DNA from: Macrothele yani
Lineage: Eukaryota; Arthropoda; Arachnida; Araneae; Macrothelidae
NCBI GenBank assembly: GCA_039090855.1
Contig: CM077011.1
Coordinates: forward strand, 18,477,001 to 18,541,000
DNA length: 64,000 bases
Direction: 5' to 3'
Part shown: positions 33,640 to 44,975 of the stretch, piece after piece
Position numbering within the stretch: the stretch's first letter is position 1
Layout: every line of letters starts with the position of its first letter
Made by a program: the position numbers and the translations under genes
Notes under the pieces: model-generated
The model's database searches: none
What the model saw: the letters and a program-made list of their open reading frames with translations, nothing else
What the model was told of the DNA's origin: nothing

Positions 33640-36600
33640 AACAAGAAAGACGACACCGAATATTCGGTTGTAATGAGCACGTCTTCTGAATCCGTTCTGA
33701 CGTGAATATTATCAAAGCTGTTCAAAATAAATTGAATCGGTATGGAAAACAATAGTATCTAACCGAAGAAAAGTTTTTCAATCAGGCTTTTAATCTCGCA
33801 CATATTGCTTTGAACCAAAACTTGAACTTACGCCCTCTCGTGGCAGACTTGTGCGTTAAGAATAATTTGAAATTATACGAGAAACATTTAGCAGTCGAAA
33901 CGCTCTCTAACAAAGAAATAATTTTTCAAATCAGGCTCTTAGAAGCAGAGATATCGACAAATATGTGATATGCATGTACGCCGCCCGGAGGGAAAACCAT
34001 GCCTTATTTTAAGAAGAAAGCATTCTTAAAACGTTTTTCGATATGAGCGGTATCTGCTTGCGAAATAATTTTTTCAATCAAGTTTTCAGGAGCTCAAATT
34101 TTGCTGCAAGTATATCAGAAGCAGAAATTAACACTTACGCCTCCTAGTGGCCAAACCATTCTTTAACCAAATATTAGATATTATATGCAAAATATTTCCC
34201 GCCAGGTACTATATGCTATGCAGGAAGAATTTTTTTCAAAACTGAGTTTTAGTAGCAGAGACGCTGCGGAAAACACAATTTACCTTAACAGAAAGTCTGT
34301 GACGTGCCTGCACCGCAGGGCGCACATCAGATAAAGGCAAATAGCAGCGAGAGGATACGTCCGCGTAGCTCGGTTGGGAGAGCGATTTACTCCGGAGTGA
34401 GGGGACCCGAATTCGATGCCCGTCGTAGATGGAGAAATTTACTTCGTCATAAGTCTTAATTCTCTCGACTACATATAAGGTCTCTTGAATTACCTAGCGA
34501 AAAGTCTGTTAATTACTAGAAAATTTTTTAAATATGTAAAATATTTTGCACCGGAAACGCTCTCAAACAAATGACATTTTCAAATCGAACTCTTAGAAGT
34601 AGAGACACTTAGAAAATAAGTAATACATCTAAGTCCTCTGGCGGAGAGAACATGCGTTATTTTAAGAAGAAAATATTCCGAAACGCTTTATCTGCGTGAG
34701 TAGTATCGGTCCATGAACATTTTTTTTAATCGGGATTTTAGAAGCTCATATTTTGCTCCAAATACATCAGAAGCGTAAATTCAGACTTACACTTCTTGGT
34801 GGCCAAACCGTTTATAAAAAATTAGAAATTATATGTACAAGATTTGCCATCAGGAAGTATATCCGGTGTAGAAAGAATTTTTCAAATCGGAGTTTTAGAA
34901 GCAGAGATACCAGGGGAAAACGCGATTTACTTTTACTCCCACTATCGGAAAATCTATGTGTAACTTGAAAAAGTGACTGTACCTAAAATAGTTGTCGATA
35001 CAATCGGGAGGTAATTTCTTTTTCCCAATCTGATAATTAGAAGCAAATATGGAATAAAATGTATTTTTAATTCAATAACATCTGCATTTACACCGTATAG
35101 CAGCGAAATTGTACATCGTAAAAAACTAATTAAAAGAATAAAATAAAGGATCATCATTCGCACATTTCAAGCTTCTTAATGCAAAAAAGTTTTGAGATCC
35201 CACTAATATTTGCAGAGTTATCGTGTCCACAGGCGGACCGGTCAGACGCGCAAACAAACAGGTAACATAAGCACCATTTTGTTTTACAAAAAACGTGCTA
35301 AATTAAAAGCAAGAGATCGTTACTACGAATTTCAAACCAGTTTCAGGGAAGCGGTTGTGAAACGAATTTCCGTTAGATGTGTTTTTAGCACATCTTTTTT
35401 AAAAAAGAAAAAAAAGATCCTGCTTATGACATCGGTTTGTCAGTTTGTCTGTGGACACCATATCTCTGCAACAATTACGCCGATTTGAAAAATCCTTTTT
35501 TGCATTGGAAAGCTTGAAATGATGTGATGATCGAATGATGTGATGAAAGTTCGAATGATGTGATGATCCTTCTTTTCTTTTTTTGTACGATGTACAATTT
35601 CGCCGCTGGAGGGCAAAAAGGTAGATGATATCGAATTCAAAATACGTTTTATTCCATATATTTGCTTCTAAACATTCGATTAAAAAAATTATTCTACCTT
35701 TAGATTCCATTTATATCGAAAAGTACTATTTTGGGTGTAGTCACTTTTTCATTTATGTGGAAGAGTATTTTAGGTGCAGTCAAATTTCGTTAGTGTACTG
35801 ATGCCACTTTCGTGATATTTTCTTTTTAAAATATTCCACGGTTTCTCCGCCAGTGGACGTATATTTATATCTTATTTTCATCAATATCTCGGCTTCTAAT
35901 GGTCCGATTTAAAAGATTTCTTCATTAAATAGTTTCCCGTAAGACATGTTTTTCGTGTGTAATTTCAAAATTTAGGTAATTTATAGACTTTCCACTAGGT
36001 GGCGTAAAGGTAAATTGCGTTTCTCTCGATATATCTGCTTCTAAAACTCCGATTTGAAACATTCTTTCTGAACCGCATACAGCTCCTGATGGGATATGTT
36101 TTTCGTATAATTTCTAATATTTGGTAAAGAATGGTTTGGCCACCAGGAGGCATAAGTATAAATTTCTCCTGATGAAATTTGGAGCAAAATCTGAGTTCCT
36201 GAAAACTCGCCTAGAAACATTCTTCCCTGGACCGATACCGCTGACATCGAAAAACTTTTTGAGAATACTTTCTTCTTAAAATACTTTCTTCTTTCTTATC
36301 ATGCATCGTTTTCCGGCCAGGTGTCGTAGATGCAAATCTTTTATTTGTCGATATCTCTGTTTGTAAGAGTCAGATTTGAAAAATTCTTTCTTCGTTGGAG
36401 AGCGTTTCCGCTACAAAATGTTTCTCATATAATTTCAAATTTTTCTTAACGCACAAATCTGCCACCAGGGAGCGTAAGTTCACCTTTCCCTTTGCAGCAA
36501 TGTGAGATTAAAAACCCGATTTAAAACCTTTCTTCGATGAGATACTGTTGTTTTCCATACCGGTTCAATTGACTTTGAATAGCTTTGATAAATTTAATTT

Positions 36601-36670
36601 GCGTGAGGACGGATTCAAAAGACCGGCTCATTACAAGCGAAAATTTGGTGTCACCTTTCTTGTTTCCAGC
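33640..36670. repeat. ~3-kb imperfect inverted repeat made of repeated subunits
   Basis: The left arm (about 33640-35234) and right arm (about 35449-36670) are reverse complements with indels. Examples are ATCAAAGCTGTTCAAAATAA (33713) against the complement of 36570-36595, and TTGCGTTAAG-type sequence at 33853 against 36440-36453. Each arm is itself made of recurring units of roughly 125-180 bases, marked by TTAGAAGCAGAGATA and a TTACGCC.CCTGGTGGCC-like word. The left arm has a further ~657-bp duplication (33853 onward against about 34510 onward) that contains a tRNA-like insert. A ~210-base spacer separates the arms. No transposase is seen. Confidence 0.85.
34362..34440 (+). repeat. tRNA-like sequence in the inverted repeat
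   Basis: GTAGCTCGGTTGGGAGAGCG is a good tRNA D-arm and A box; CTCCGGA would be an anticodon loop (CCG). The anticodon stem and B box (GAATTCGATGCCC) are degenerate, so it is a tRNA-derived relic rather than a gene. It has no partner at the mirror position in the right arm. Confidence 0.5.
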
Positions 36671-37459
36671 AGTCACAGCATATAAATCCTTTTTCTTTCA
36701 TGCGGCAATATAACATTTTACCTACAGTGTGATTCAAATCCTCATCTACTTACTCCGGAGCGGTTGCTCTCCCATTTAAACTACGCATGTAGGCTTATCA
36801 CTGCTCCATTATCCATTTAACTAATGCGTCACACTTATTCATACCGGTTATGGAAATCTTTTACGCTGTACTGCAAGTGGCGAAATTTGAAATGCTTCTC
36901 TCATTTCAGCATTTGTGCTAGATCTGTCTGTTATCTTTATGCAAATCAAATTTTATCGGCATATTAGGTACATCATATAGTAGCAATCTACTAGATATTT
37001 TTCATCATCGATTAGACTGTGTTCTGGTAAGCATACATATACGAGGGATAGCTGAGGTTTTGGAAGTTCTCCCTCAATTTTTGGAGTGCTTTAACTATCT
37101 CTTAGCTCTTCTGAATCTCTCGGATTCTTCTAGAAAAACGGTCGTTCACGAAGGTTCTGATGGCATATCCAGTGAACATTTTTGAGATTAAACCTTTGTA
37201 ATCTACTGCATAACTTTTATAAATTACTTACTCTTAATTGCTGCATTACAAACATGATGCATTCCAGTTTATTTACAGTACAGTATGTATTTGGATTGGT
37301 ACGGAAGAAATGTCCGGCGCGAAAGAGTGGTGTCGACAGGCCCCCCCTCCACCATAGCGGAATGGAACCACCCGCAGGTGTTGCGGGTATTACGTCATAG
37401 AGTTACAATAAATAGCTAGAACGTGTGTGAAGAACAAGGTTCAGGTGTGGTTTTGTTTG
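36671..37459. other. Non-coding stretch with a tRNA-like relic
   Basis: On the minus strand near 36725-36790 the words AATGGGAGAGCAACCGCTCC, GGAGTAAG and GGATTTGAATCA resemble the tRNA-like relic at 34362, in opposite orientation. A short GC-rich block lies near 37310-37385. No gene recognised before the mariner at 37460. Confidence 0.4.
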
Positions 37460-38483
37460 GATGTAACGTGGCTTGCAAAGCAAATGTGCAGACGCGGGAT
37501 TTGTGAATCAACTTCCTTTATGAATTTAAACTTGGCCATTCTGCAGGAATTGCCGTTCGAAACGTTAAAGGTTTTGTGGAGAATACATCCAAAGAAAGAA
37601 CCATTCGACGATGGTTTGTGAAACTCCGAAGCTAAAATACGGACCTGCAACGTGAAGCACGTGGTCGCGGACTTGTTGTTGTTTCTGACAATGTTCTTAC
37701 CCCCCAAAAACGTGTCGTGAGATAGCGGCAGAGGTAGGTGTCCATCACAGAACAGTTATTCGGCGTCTGGCTGCTGCTGGGTAAGGTGAAAAAGCTGGAC
37801 ATGTGGCTGCCGCATGAGTTGACAACTGCCAACAGGACTAGGCGTTTGGAAGTCTGCACGTCGCCGCTTGCCAGGAATAAACAGGAACCTCTACTGCATC
37901 GAATTGTTTCCTGCGACGAGAAGTGGGTCCTTTATGACAATCGAAAACGATCTGCACAATGGTTAAGCAAGGCACAGCCTACTGGACGGCATGCAAAGCC
38001 ACTCCAACACACCAAGAAGATGATCATTGTATGGTAGTCCACAGCCGGGATTATTCATCGGAGTTTCTTGGCAAGAGGCCAAACCATCACTGCAGAACGT
38101 TATTGTGCTAAATTACACCAGATGCACAGGAAATTTCTGAAGAAACAACAGGCTTTGGTCAACACACATGGTGCTCTTCTGCTCCAGGACAACTCTCGCC
38201 CTCATGTCGCACAACGAACGATGCTGACACTAAGTGCCTTGGACTATGAAGCACTGTCTCATCCTGCCTAATTCCCGGACTTGTCTCAGGCAGACTATTA
38301 TCTGTTTCGTCGCATGGATCAATTCCCGTCAGGGAAACAGTTTGCGACAGAAAACAATATTCAACGGTGCAGTGGATGGCTTCTTTGGGTTCCCATTAAC
38401 AAGACGTTTCTTGTTCAGGGATCATGGACTTGCCGGACAGATGGCAACTATATGTCGATGCCGAGGGTGATTATTTTGCCTAG
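37460..38483 (+). pseudogene. mariner transposase relic (Hsmar1/cecropia-like)
   Basis: Plus-strand blocks run in order. EFKLGHSAGIAVRNVKGFVE with NTSKERTIRRWFVKLRS forms the HTH region, followed by VGVHHRTVIRRL. The first catalytic block is VSCDEKWVLYDNRKRSAQWL, where the usual GDEKW is CDEKW and the Asp is kept. IHRSFLARGQTITAERYCAK comes next, then the second block LLQDNSRPHVAQRTM and the third, FPDLSQADYYLFRRMDQF. The protein ends near DAEGDYFA with TAG at 38481-38483. All three Asp positions survive, but stops and frameshifts are frequent. The block spacing and wording fit the Hsmar1-like group. Terminal repeats were not found. Confidence 0.85.
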
Positions 38484-39546
38484 GTAAATTGTCCTAATTT
38501 TCCGTTCTCACCGTCTAGGTGGGTTGGTCGTTTGCCGGGCATTTCATTCGCACCAACACATATATCACTGGTATAGCGTAGTTGGTTAAGTCGCTATGAA
38601 CTGTGTTGGTGGCGGCCGTTTCTGACGGGAATTGGAATTCCGGTCTTGCTGGCCATCGAGTGTGCGGGTTTTCCGGCATTTTCTGCAGACTCCTCGTGTT
38701 TTGGGACTCGAGTGCGTGGATGGCCTCTCAAGTTTGCCCCAGACGCACTTTCTCCTTGTTTCCTTGGATGCCTGTGTTTACCGGATATCTGTCGAAACGC
38801 TGGTAGCAAAACACTGTAAAACGAATAAAATCTGCTGTCCCTGGTGATAGACACCTACAGGCTTCTTTCCTATGGTTGTTGATGATAATGTATGCATAAA
38901 TAAGAAATCAATTGCAGTATGTGTAGTAAAATTACACATCACTCACTTCTGTGCACAAAGGAAACTTCCTAGCCATATAAAGAGCTCCTCCATACTAATG
39001 CACATTCGTTTATTTTATTGTTTCATGGTTCCAGGGTATAGAGAACATTTTCAGCGGGAATGGTAATCCGTACAACGAAGGTTCTGTGCAGTAGTCGTTT
39101 ATGCAAAGATGGTCGTTAAGAGGAGATGAGCGGTCATTAAATAAGGAGATGGTTTGCATTAGCGCTGTGGGTTTCAAAATCTGTTCCACAGGAAAACGGC
39201 CGTAATGAGGGGTGGTCGTCAAATAGCGGTGGTGCTAAGAGAGATTTCACTATATTTGCGCGTACATTTCAAAAGAACAATTCAGTGACAAAGTGGAAAA
39301 AAATGAAAACTAAACGTAGATTACAATGACTTACTTCTCTATGCTTTTATGAGCATGTAAAGATTCGTACTCCATTTTGCATAATGACGTAAGTGGGCAT
39401 TCCATGTATCATGTGAGGTATGCACCTAATGCAACCTTTTTGAGTTCATATCATGTAAATTTGGTTTCTGCTAGTTATATAATTTCTGACTTATCATCGC
39501 AGTATTTCTTCCAACGAGCTTCTAAATGTTGACAGCCTGACAGTGA
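38484..39546. other. Non-coding stretch, possible second SINE type
   Basis: Near 38572-38850 a GC-richer segment begins with a tRNA-like TAGCGTAGTTGGTTAAGTCG and ends AACGAATAAAA. This could be a different tRNA-derived SINE, but the B box (GGAATTGGAATTCC) is weak. The rest is AT-rich with no features. Confidence 0.35.
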
Positions 39547-39770
39547 ATCACCCAGGTGGCGGAATGGTCTTAGTGCAGGCTCCTGACCATTCGCACAAGA
39601 AAGCTGCTTGTTCGAATCTTGTTGAGGCAGTTTATCTTACGGCACCTTTTTACTCTCTCTCTCTCTCCTCTGCTCTGAAGCCTAAGTCTCTCAATTAGAG
39701 ATGCGCGAATACTTGTATCCCATCGAGCTGCTAGCGATGTTCGTTAACCCCCGCTTCCACCCCCAAAAAA
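39547..39770 (+). mobile_element. SINE, old diverged copy
   Basis: The layout of the family is kept: head CCAGGTGGCGGAATGGTCTT, B box GTTCGAATCT, a CTTACGGCACC body block and the tail TGTTCGTTAACC. A (CT)n run has expanded in the middle at the site of the usual CTCTCTCCC. Confidence 0.75.
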
Positions 39771-40319
39771 GTATTCCGTAGCAAAAGATGTAGGTAAAGT
39801 TTAAAACGTCGCCAGCAACTTCACAAGATTACATCTTTGTTACACTTCGATGAATTAAAATTTAAGATTATCACAGTTTACTTTGGTAAGAGCACGACGA
39901 ATATGTGCGTAGTTTCTCACAAACACAGCCACTGCAGAATAAAAGGTAAGTTAGCACGTCATGTAGCATTAGTGGCGGGTGAAAAGGAAAAGGTTACAGC
40001 TGTGTTTAGGGAATTGGACGATGCGCCTATGTGGTCCCGATCGGAAAGGAAAATTTTTGACAACGGAAGATTTGTCTGGAGTGCTAGGCAGTGGCGTATC
40101 TAGCGCAACATTTACCTGTGATACAATGAAAAAGCAACAACTGCATTTTCATTACGTCCCACAATTTCATATAAATAAATCACGCCAAAATAATTTATAA
40201 GTTTGTTAAAACAGGAAAAGAAGAAAGTAATGTAAAGACGGTGCAAAATACAAGGAACGTTTCTGGCTTTAGATCTTGTAAATTCTTTGACTGCTTCTGT
40301 GCAATCAAATTTTTTCACC
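39771..40319. other. Non-coding stretch
   Basis: No transposon or gene motif is recognised; an 88-codon open frame at 39837-40103 has no known domain. Confidence 0.45.
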
Positions 40320-40329
40320 AATTGATGAT

Positions 40330-40545
40330 TTTTTTTATTGGAGGTTTAAGGACCACCGTGAGCAACTCAATGGGCTATAAGCAGTCGCCCGTTCTTAATT
40401 TAGGGTCACTGGTTACAGGGAACGGAGAGAGCCAGTGCCGTAAGACATACACAACATCCATGCCTCACCGGGATTCGAACCCAGACCCCTTTTGGACGAA
40501 TAATCAGAGGCCATCGATTAGACCACTGTGCCACCGGAGCGGCCA
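40330..40545 (-). mobile_element. SINE, full length with clear duplication
   Basis: Flanked by AATTGATGAT at 40320-40329 and 40546-40555. The head, B box (GGGTTCGAATCCC on the minus strand) and tail are intact with scattered substitutions. Confidence 0.95.
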
Positions 40546-40612
40546 AATTGATGATCATTTGAAATCATTGCCAGTCCACTCAAACGGCTCTGTGATATAC
40601 ACTGAAGAGCAA

Positions 40613-41934
40613 TTAAATTATAGATACCTGTATAGTGACGTGTAGCATCCCCTTTCGCCCTGATGAAGACAGCGATTCGTCTTGGCATGGACTCGACACG
40701 ACACTGGAAGCGTTGGGAAGCCATGCGGATCTACGAACCCTGAAACAGCTCCCACATTTCACGAAGATTTGATGGAGGGGGTCAGAGCCTCGAACAACTC
40801 TCTCGATGGCATCCCAGATGAACTCGATGGAATTGAGGTCAGGTGACCTAGCTGGCGAAGGAAGCGAGGTCACGTCGGTGGAGTGTTCATCCAACCATTC
40901 GGATACAATTCAGGAGCTGCATTGTCTTGTTGCAGGATGAGGTCCCCAGTGGGATGTTGAAGACGCACAAACGGGAGCAAATGGTCGTCCAGTATATCCC
41001 GGTATTGTTGACCTGTGAAGAAAGATGTCACACGTACCAGGGGTCATATTTCAGTCCACGTAAATAGTCCCCAGACGAGAATGCCACCCCCACCAGCTTG
41101 AAGAGTACCCTGGTGGCAAGAAGGATCCATCGCTTCATGTGGTTTGCGCAGTACTCGCATCCTGCCATCCGCATGTTCCAACGTGAATAGATTTTTTTGA
41201 TTGGAGGTTTAACGACCACCGTGAGCAACTCAATGGGCTATAAGCAGTCACCCGTCCCTAATTTAGGGTCACTGGTTCCAGGGAAGGGAGAGAGCCAGTG
41301 CCGTAAGACAAACACAACATCCATGCCTCACCGGGATTTGAACCCGGACCCCGTTCGGACGTATGATCAGAGGCCATCGCCTAGACCACTGCGCCACCGG
41401 GGCGGCCCAACGTGAATAGTCGTGAATAGTTCCAACTCATCAGTCCAAGCAACATTTATCCACATGTCTAGGGTCCAGTGCCGATGTTCCCGCGCCAATG
41501 CTAATCTTTGAACCCTGTGATGTGCGGTCAGCAGCGTTACCCTCGTGGGACGATGGCTTCTGTACCTCATAGCGAGGAGATGGTTCTGGATGGTGAGGCT
41601 GCTTACACGTTTTTGTGCACCAGCCTTAAATTGCAGTGATTTCTTGCACTGTGGCACGTCTATCCGCTGTTATAATGCGAGCTAGCCGATGACCCCGCTC
41701 ATCCACACGCTGTTGTCCACGGCAGTTGGCCCTTCAAGAGATGGTTTTACCGGATCCGATGTACTCACGGTGCACTCCTGACACCGTGGCTCGTGAAAAT
41801 CCCGGTACCTGCACGACGTCCGAAATGAAGTGACCCATTCGTCGGGCCCCGACAATTTGCCCATGATCAAATGCGCCTAGATCCTTCGTCTTACTAATAC
41901 TGCGTCCGACTCTTACTGATTCCTGTCGCTTCAC
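40613..41934 (-). pseudogene. Tc1-type transposase, decayed and interrupted by a SINE
   Basis: From the N-terminus: ISKTKDLGAFDHGQIVGARR with SDVVQVPGFSRATVSGVHRE (HTH), then HRPTRVTLLTAHHRVQRLAL and the first-Asp block INVAWTDELELFTTI near 41410-41460. The SINE has inserted directly after this block. Beyond it the transposase continues in other frames to the third block ARSPDLNSIEFIWDAIERVV near 40800-40850, where the Glu is kept, and to the SMPRRIAVFIRAKGD end near 40655-40700. Several frameshifts are present besides the SINE. Confidence 0.85.
41191..41408 (-). mobile_element. SINE nested in Tc1, near-consensus
   Basis: Flanked by AACGTGAATAG (41180-41190 and 41409-41419). This copy is close to the family consensus. 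In sense orientation it has the head GGCCGCCCCGGTGGCGCAG, a tRNA-Leu-like GTGGTCTAGGCGATGG, the B box GGGTTCAAATCCC and GAGGCATGGATG. The body then carries two hairpins (CACTGGC...CCAGTG and CCCTAAATTAGGG), and the tail reads GAGTTGCTCACGG and TTAAACCTCCAATC before the A run. Such SINEs are pol III transcripts mobilised by a LINE; no LINE is seen here. The SINE's A tail is short. Confidence 0.95.
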
Positions 41935-42075
41935 TCCTTATATTGTCGGATCGCAGCATACGTCATGTCGTTTCCAGTGCTACCCACAGCGCCACATTTG
42001 CATAACGCCATCTGTCTATTTCAATTGCTCTTCAGTGTAGTTGACAGCAAGTATGTCTTTATAAGCTTAAGTTTG

Positions 42076-42281
42076 CTGCTCCGGTGGCTCAGTAGCCTAA
42101 GCGATTACCTGTGATCATCCGTCCGAAAGGGGTGCGGGTCCGAATCCCGGTGAGGCATGGATGTTGTGTTTATCCTACGGCATTGGCTTTCTCCCTTACC
42201 TGGAACCAGTGATCCGATAATTAGGGACTGACGACTTGCTCACGGTAGTCATTAAACCTCCAATACCAGAAAAATAAAAAT
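42076..42281 (+). mobile_element. SINE with internal deletion
   Basis: Flanked by CTTAAGTTTG (42066-42075 and 42282-42291). The head is diverged, and the tail lacks the GCTTATAGCCCATTGAGT block, joining GACGACTTGCTCACGG directly. Confidence 0.92.
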
Positions 42282-42375
42282 CTTAAGTTTGGAGAAACTT
42301 CTTTCTCCACTGTAGTCACAGTTACAGAGTTAGTAGGATACGGAGTGCCACACTTACGTTTGGTGCAAATTTGTG

Positions 42376-42711
42376 TTAGTTAATGAATTTTAAAGTTTCT
42401 GTCTGACCAATAACAGGATCCATTAAAGTCGAGAGCACTTTCAGTTCATCTTTTAACTCATTAGAAGATATATCTTTCGAATCTTTGTCATGTAAAACTT
42501 TGGAAAGGTTTGATCTCCTGAGTGAAAAATGTTCTAAGTCCTTGCCTCGGAGCATGCTTACATTATAAACACAATCAAAGGTATCAGAGTGATATTTCAA
42601 TTGTAGGAATCTTTCTTCCAAAAACGTAATTTTAATGTATAAAAAGTGGAAGTAAAATTCAAATTTATAACGCGTCGTTAGATCCTCAATATGGTTCATC
42701 AGCTCTTTCAT
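42376..42711 (-). pseudogene. ZMYM1-like / hAT-related transposase fragment
   Basis: An open frame of 111 residues on the minus strand resembles the C-terminal region of the hAT-type transposase-derived proteins annotated as zinc finger MYM-type protein 1-like in arthropods. Two blocks support this: SDTFDCVYNVSMLRG, then SKDISSNELKDELKVLSTLM. In the family these precede the dimerisation region. No TTF zinc finger or DUF4371 region is seen upstream, so only a fragment remains. A relation to another hAT group is possible. Confidence 0.5.
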
Positions 42712-44584
42712 AAGTGAACTGATTGCTTCCCCATTTCATCACGCCCGCAAGAGCGCGAACGGAATGCACCTGCTTCCGTTGTGGACATGCGCTTGATCCT
42801 ATCCGCTTCTTTTCGTGTAAGCAAAACTCTTTTCTTTGTACATATTTTTAATATTGGATAAAAGTAGTTCCTTACGAATAGGATAGGTTGTTTCTCCTTT
42901 TTACGCTTCTCCGCTGCCAAAGAAAAAAAAAGAAAAAGAAAAGAAAGAGTTATTTTGCAGCTCCCTTCAGAGCGCCGCTCTGTGCGGTGGCACACTTCGC
43001 ACATGCCATACACCGGCTCTGACAGAATCATAAGGAAGCAAAAATTCTCAATATGGAAAGTTCGGGAAAGTCAGCCCTCTGTGGTTAAATTTTGCTTTAG
43101 TTGGAGAGCGATTTCCGCTGTATTTTAGTCAAGAGTAACTCTGTAAACCCTGAATTGGACATAACAATGAACCTTCAGCTGTTGTTTCCTTTGATAAGTT
43201 CCTCGAAGAAGACTTATTTTAGATATGTAAAACCCACTCTCATGTTCACCACTGGTGCTTAATTACCTGACAGACATTCATTATAATTGATGGTTTGTGT
43301 TAACTATTCCCTGTGTCAAGTGTAGTTAGGTGGTGGTCTGTTTGCAGTAATCGTACAGTTATTATTAAAGTTTGGTTTTTACCAGATTCATTGCTATCTG
43401 GCGATAATCAAGCATGTTGTTCGTTTTGTCTCTGATCGCGTGTACGATCTTAACTGCAACTGTTTTATCCTGTGAGTAGCGTTTCAAATATGCTACTTTT
43501 ATTGGCCGTGAGTAATATACCATAGCATGAGTTTGACAAAAACGAAATAAACAGTACTTGAAAAATAATAATTAGTTTCTAGACTCAGATGCGTAAACAC
43601 AACTTGTGCTGCTCTGGGGAGTGTGACAATCGTACGGTAAATACCACGTAACAAATGAAATTCGCTTTGCGGGATGCGGCTTTGGGAATATATTTTACAA
43701 AGCGCCCGCATGGAAACTCTAGGATTAGTCTAAAAACACAGGATAGTGAACCTGGTAAAACGTATCCAATGGCAGTTCATGAATCACGTGGACAGCGGAA
43801 GTAGCAACAAACCTTTGACATGTAAACGCTGAATGACTGACCGTCTGGATCCCGTCTGCGCAGGCGCTTAATATTTTTTGAAGCAAGCTGTTCAGGAAAA
43901 TAAAACTCGAACACACGATACAGATGCAAGGCACTCTTTGTGTAGCAATTACACATTCTCCATAGAAATTCGGGAATCTTCTTCCCTGTCGGTAAAAACA
44001 AATATCTTTTTAACTCTCATTACTATCATTAGGTTTCCCCCTCTCCCAAAAAAAGCCATTTTCCTGAACCAACACAATCGAAATTGCATCTTTCTGAGGC
44101 GTGTGTTGTACATAGAACATGAATAGTTACTCTACGGATCATATTGGAGGATATTTTATTTACATAAATGCTTTTATGAAATTTTAGAAAGTTTCAAGCA
44201 CACTGAATTTATATCGATTGTACGCCTTCAGCTCTATAACTCCTGAAGATGAGAAAATTACATTCGCGTAGAAGTTGTCTGCATGTTGAACAACAAGCAT
44301 GCATGACTAAATTGGAAGGATATATGAGCATGTCCAGTTAAACGGTTTTCTCGAATCACCGAGTAGATGACTGGCATTAGGAGTGCACGTAAGCCACCTA
44401 GTCGAGTGGTGCGCCTTGTTATTTCGTTATGGGAAGCAAACGTCCGTTCGCACTTAGACGTTGTTTAATAATCGCGTAATTAAATTACTTACGGGTAGGA
44501 GTAATAATTAAGCGAAATATCTGTTCTCTCCTTCGTTGGAACATGTAAGGAAATAAAGACTAGGAAACTTGCACCAATTATTAT
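42712..44584. other. Mostly non-coding stretch
   Basis: Contains A-rich and purine-rich tracts near 42930-42950 and a possible signal-peptide exon at 43414-43471 (listed separately). No transposon blocks are seen. The open frame at 42708-43031 on the minus strand has no recognisable motif. Confidence 0.45.
43414..43471 (+). CDS. Possible first exon encoding a signal peptide
   Basis: An ATG at 43414 opens MLFVLSLIACTILTATVLS, which has the hydrophobic core and small residues near the end expected of a secretory signal peptide. Directly after it lies a consensus donor, GTGAGT at 43472-43477, so the exon would end in phase 1 after 43471. If unspliced, the frame stops two codons later. I found no matching downstream exon in the window and no promoter evidence. 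It could be chance, since such short hydrophobic frames occur in AT-rich DNA. Confidence 0.25.
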
Positions 44585-44975
44585 GGTGGACGTCTAGTGA
44601 TTTTGCTTCCTATACTTCCAATGGGCAAATTTCTGTACACATTTTCTTTACAATTAATGCGTTCCAAAGAATGAAAATTTGAACATCGATTAAAATAACT
44701 TCACATTATAACTTGGAATACTTTATATTTTCTAAAACATAACCATAATCATATTAAAAATATCAATAACATTTCCTTCGGTGGTGTTGACACCAGAGAA
44801 AAGATGGCGCGACCTGTACATTAATGACGTCAGTAAACAAACAAATGTTGGATTGCTTAATTATGGTTATGTTTTAGAAAATATTAAGTATTACAAGTTA
44901 AATATGAAGTTATTTTAATCGATGTTCAAATTTTCATCATTGGGAACACATCAATTGTGAAAAAAACGTGTACAG

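Larger units (their letters stand above)
40600..42037 (-). mobile_element. Tc1-like transposon carrying a SINE
   Basis: Inverted ends start CACTGAAGAGCAATT on both sides and are flanked by TA (40598-40599 and 42038-42039). Removing the nested SINE at 41191-41408 gives about 1.2 kb, the usual Tc1 length. A minus-strand transposase fills it. Confidence 0.92.

Noticed and set aside
34954..35710. Several overlapping open frames on both strands in the centre of the large inverted repeat
   Set aside because: They mirror each other because the arms are complementary and have no recognisable motif.
39837..40103. An 88-codon open frame next to a SINE
   Set aside because: No motif; it cannot be distinguished from chance.
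40668..40700. CTGATGAAGAC...GTCTT hairpin
   Set aside because: It lies in the conserved C-terminal coding part of a Tc1 transposase and has no GAAA box after the stem.
44230..44275. CTGAAGATGAG string resembling a hammerhead box
   Set aside because: The following bases do not form stem II plus GAAA in the right order.
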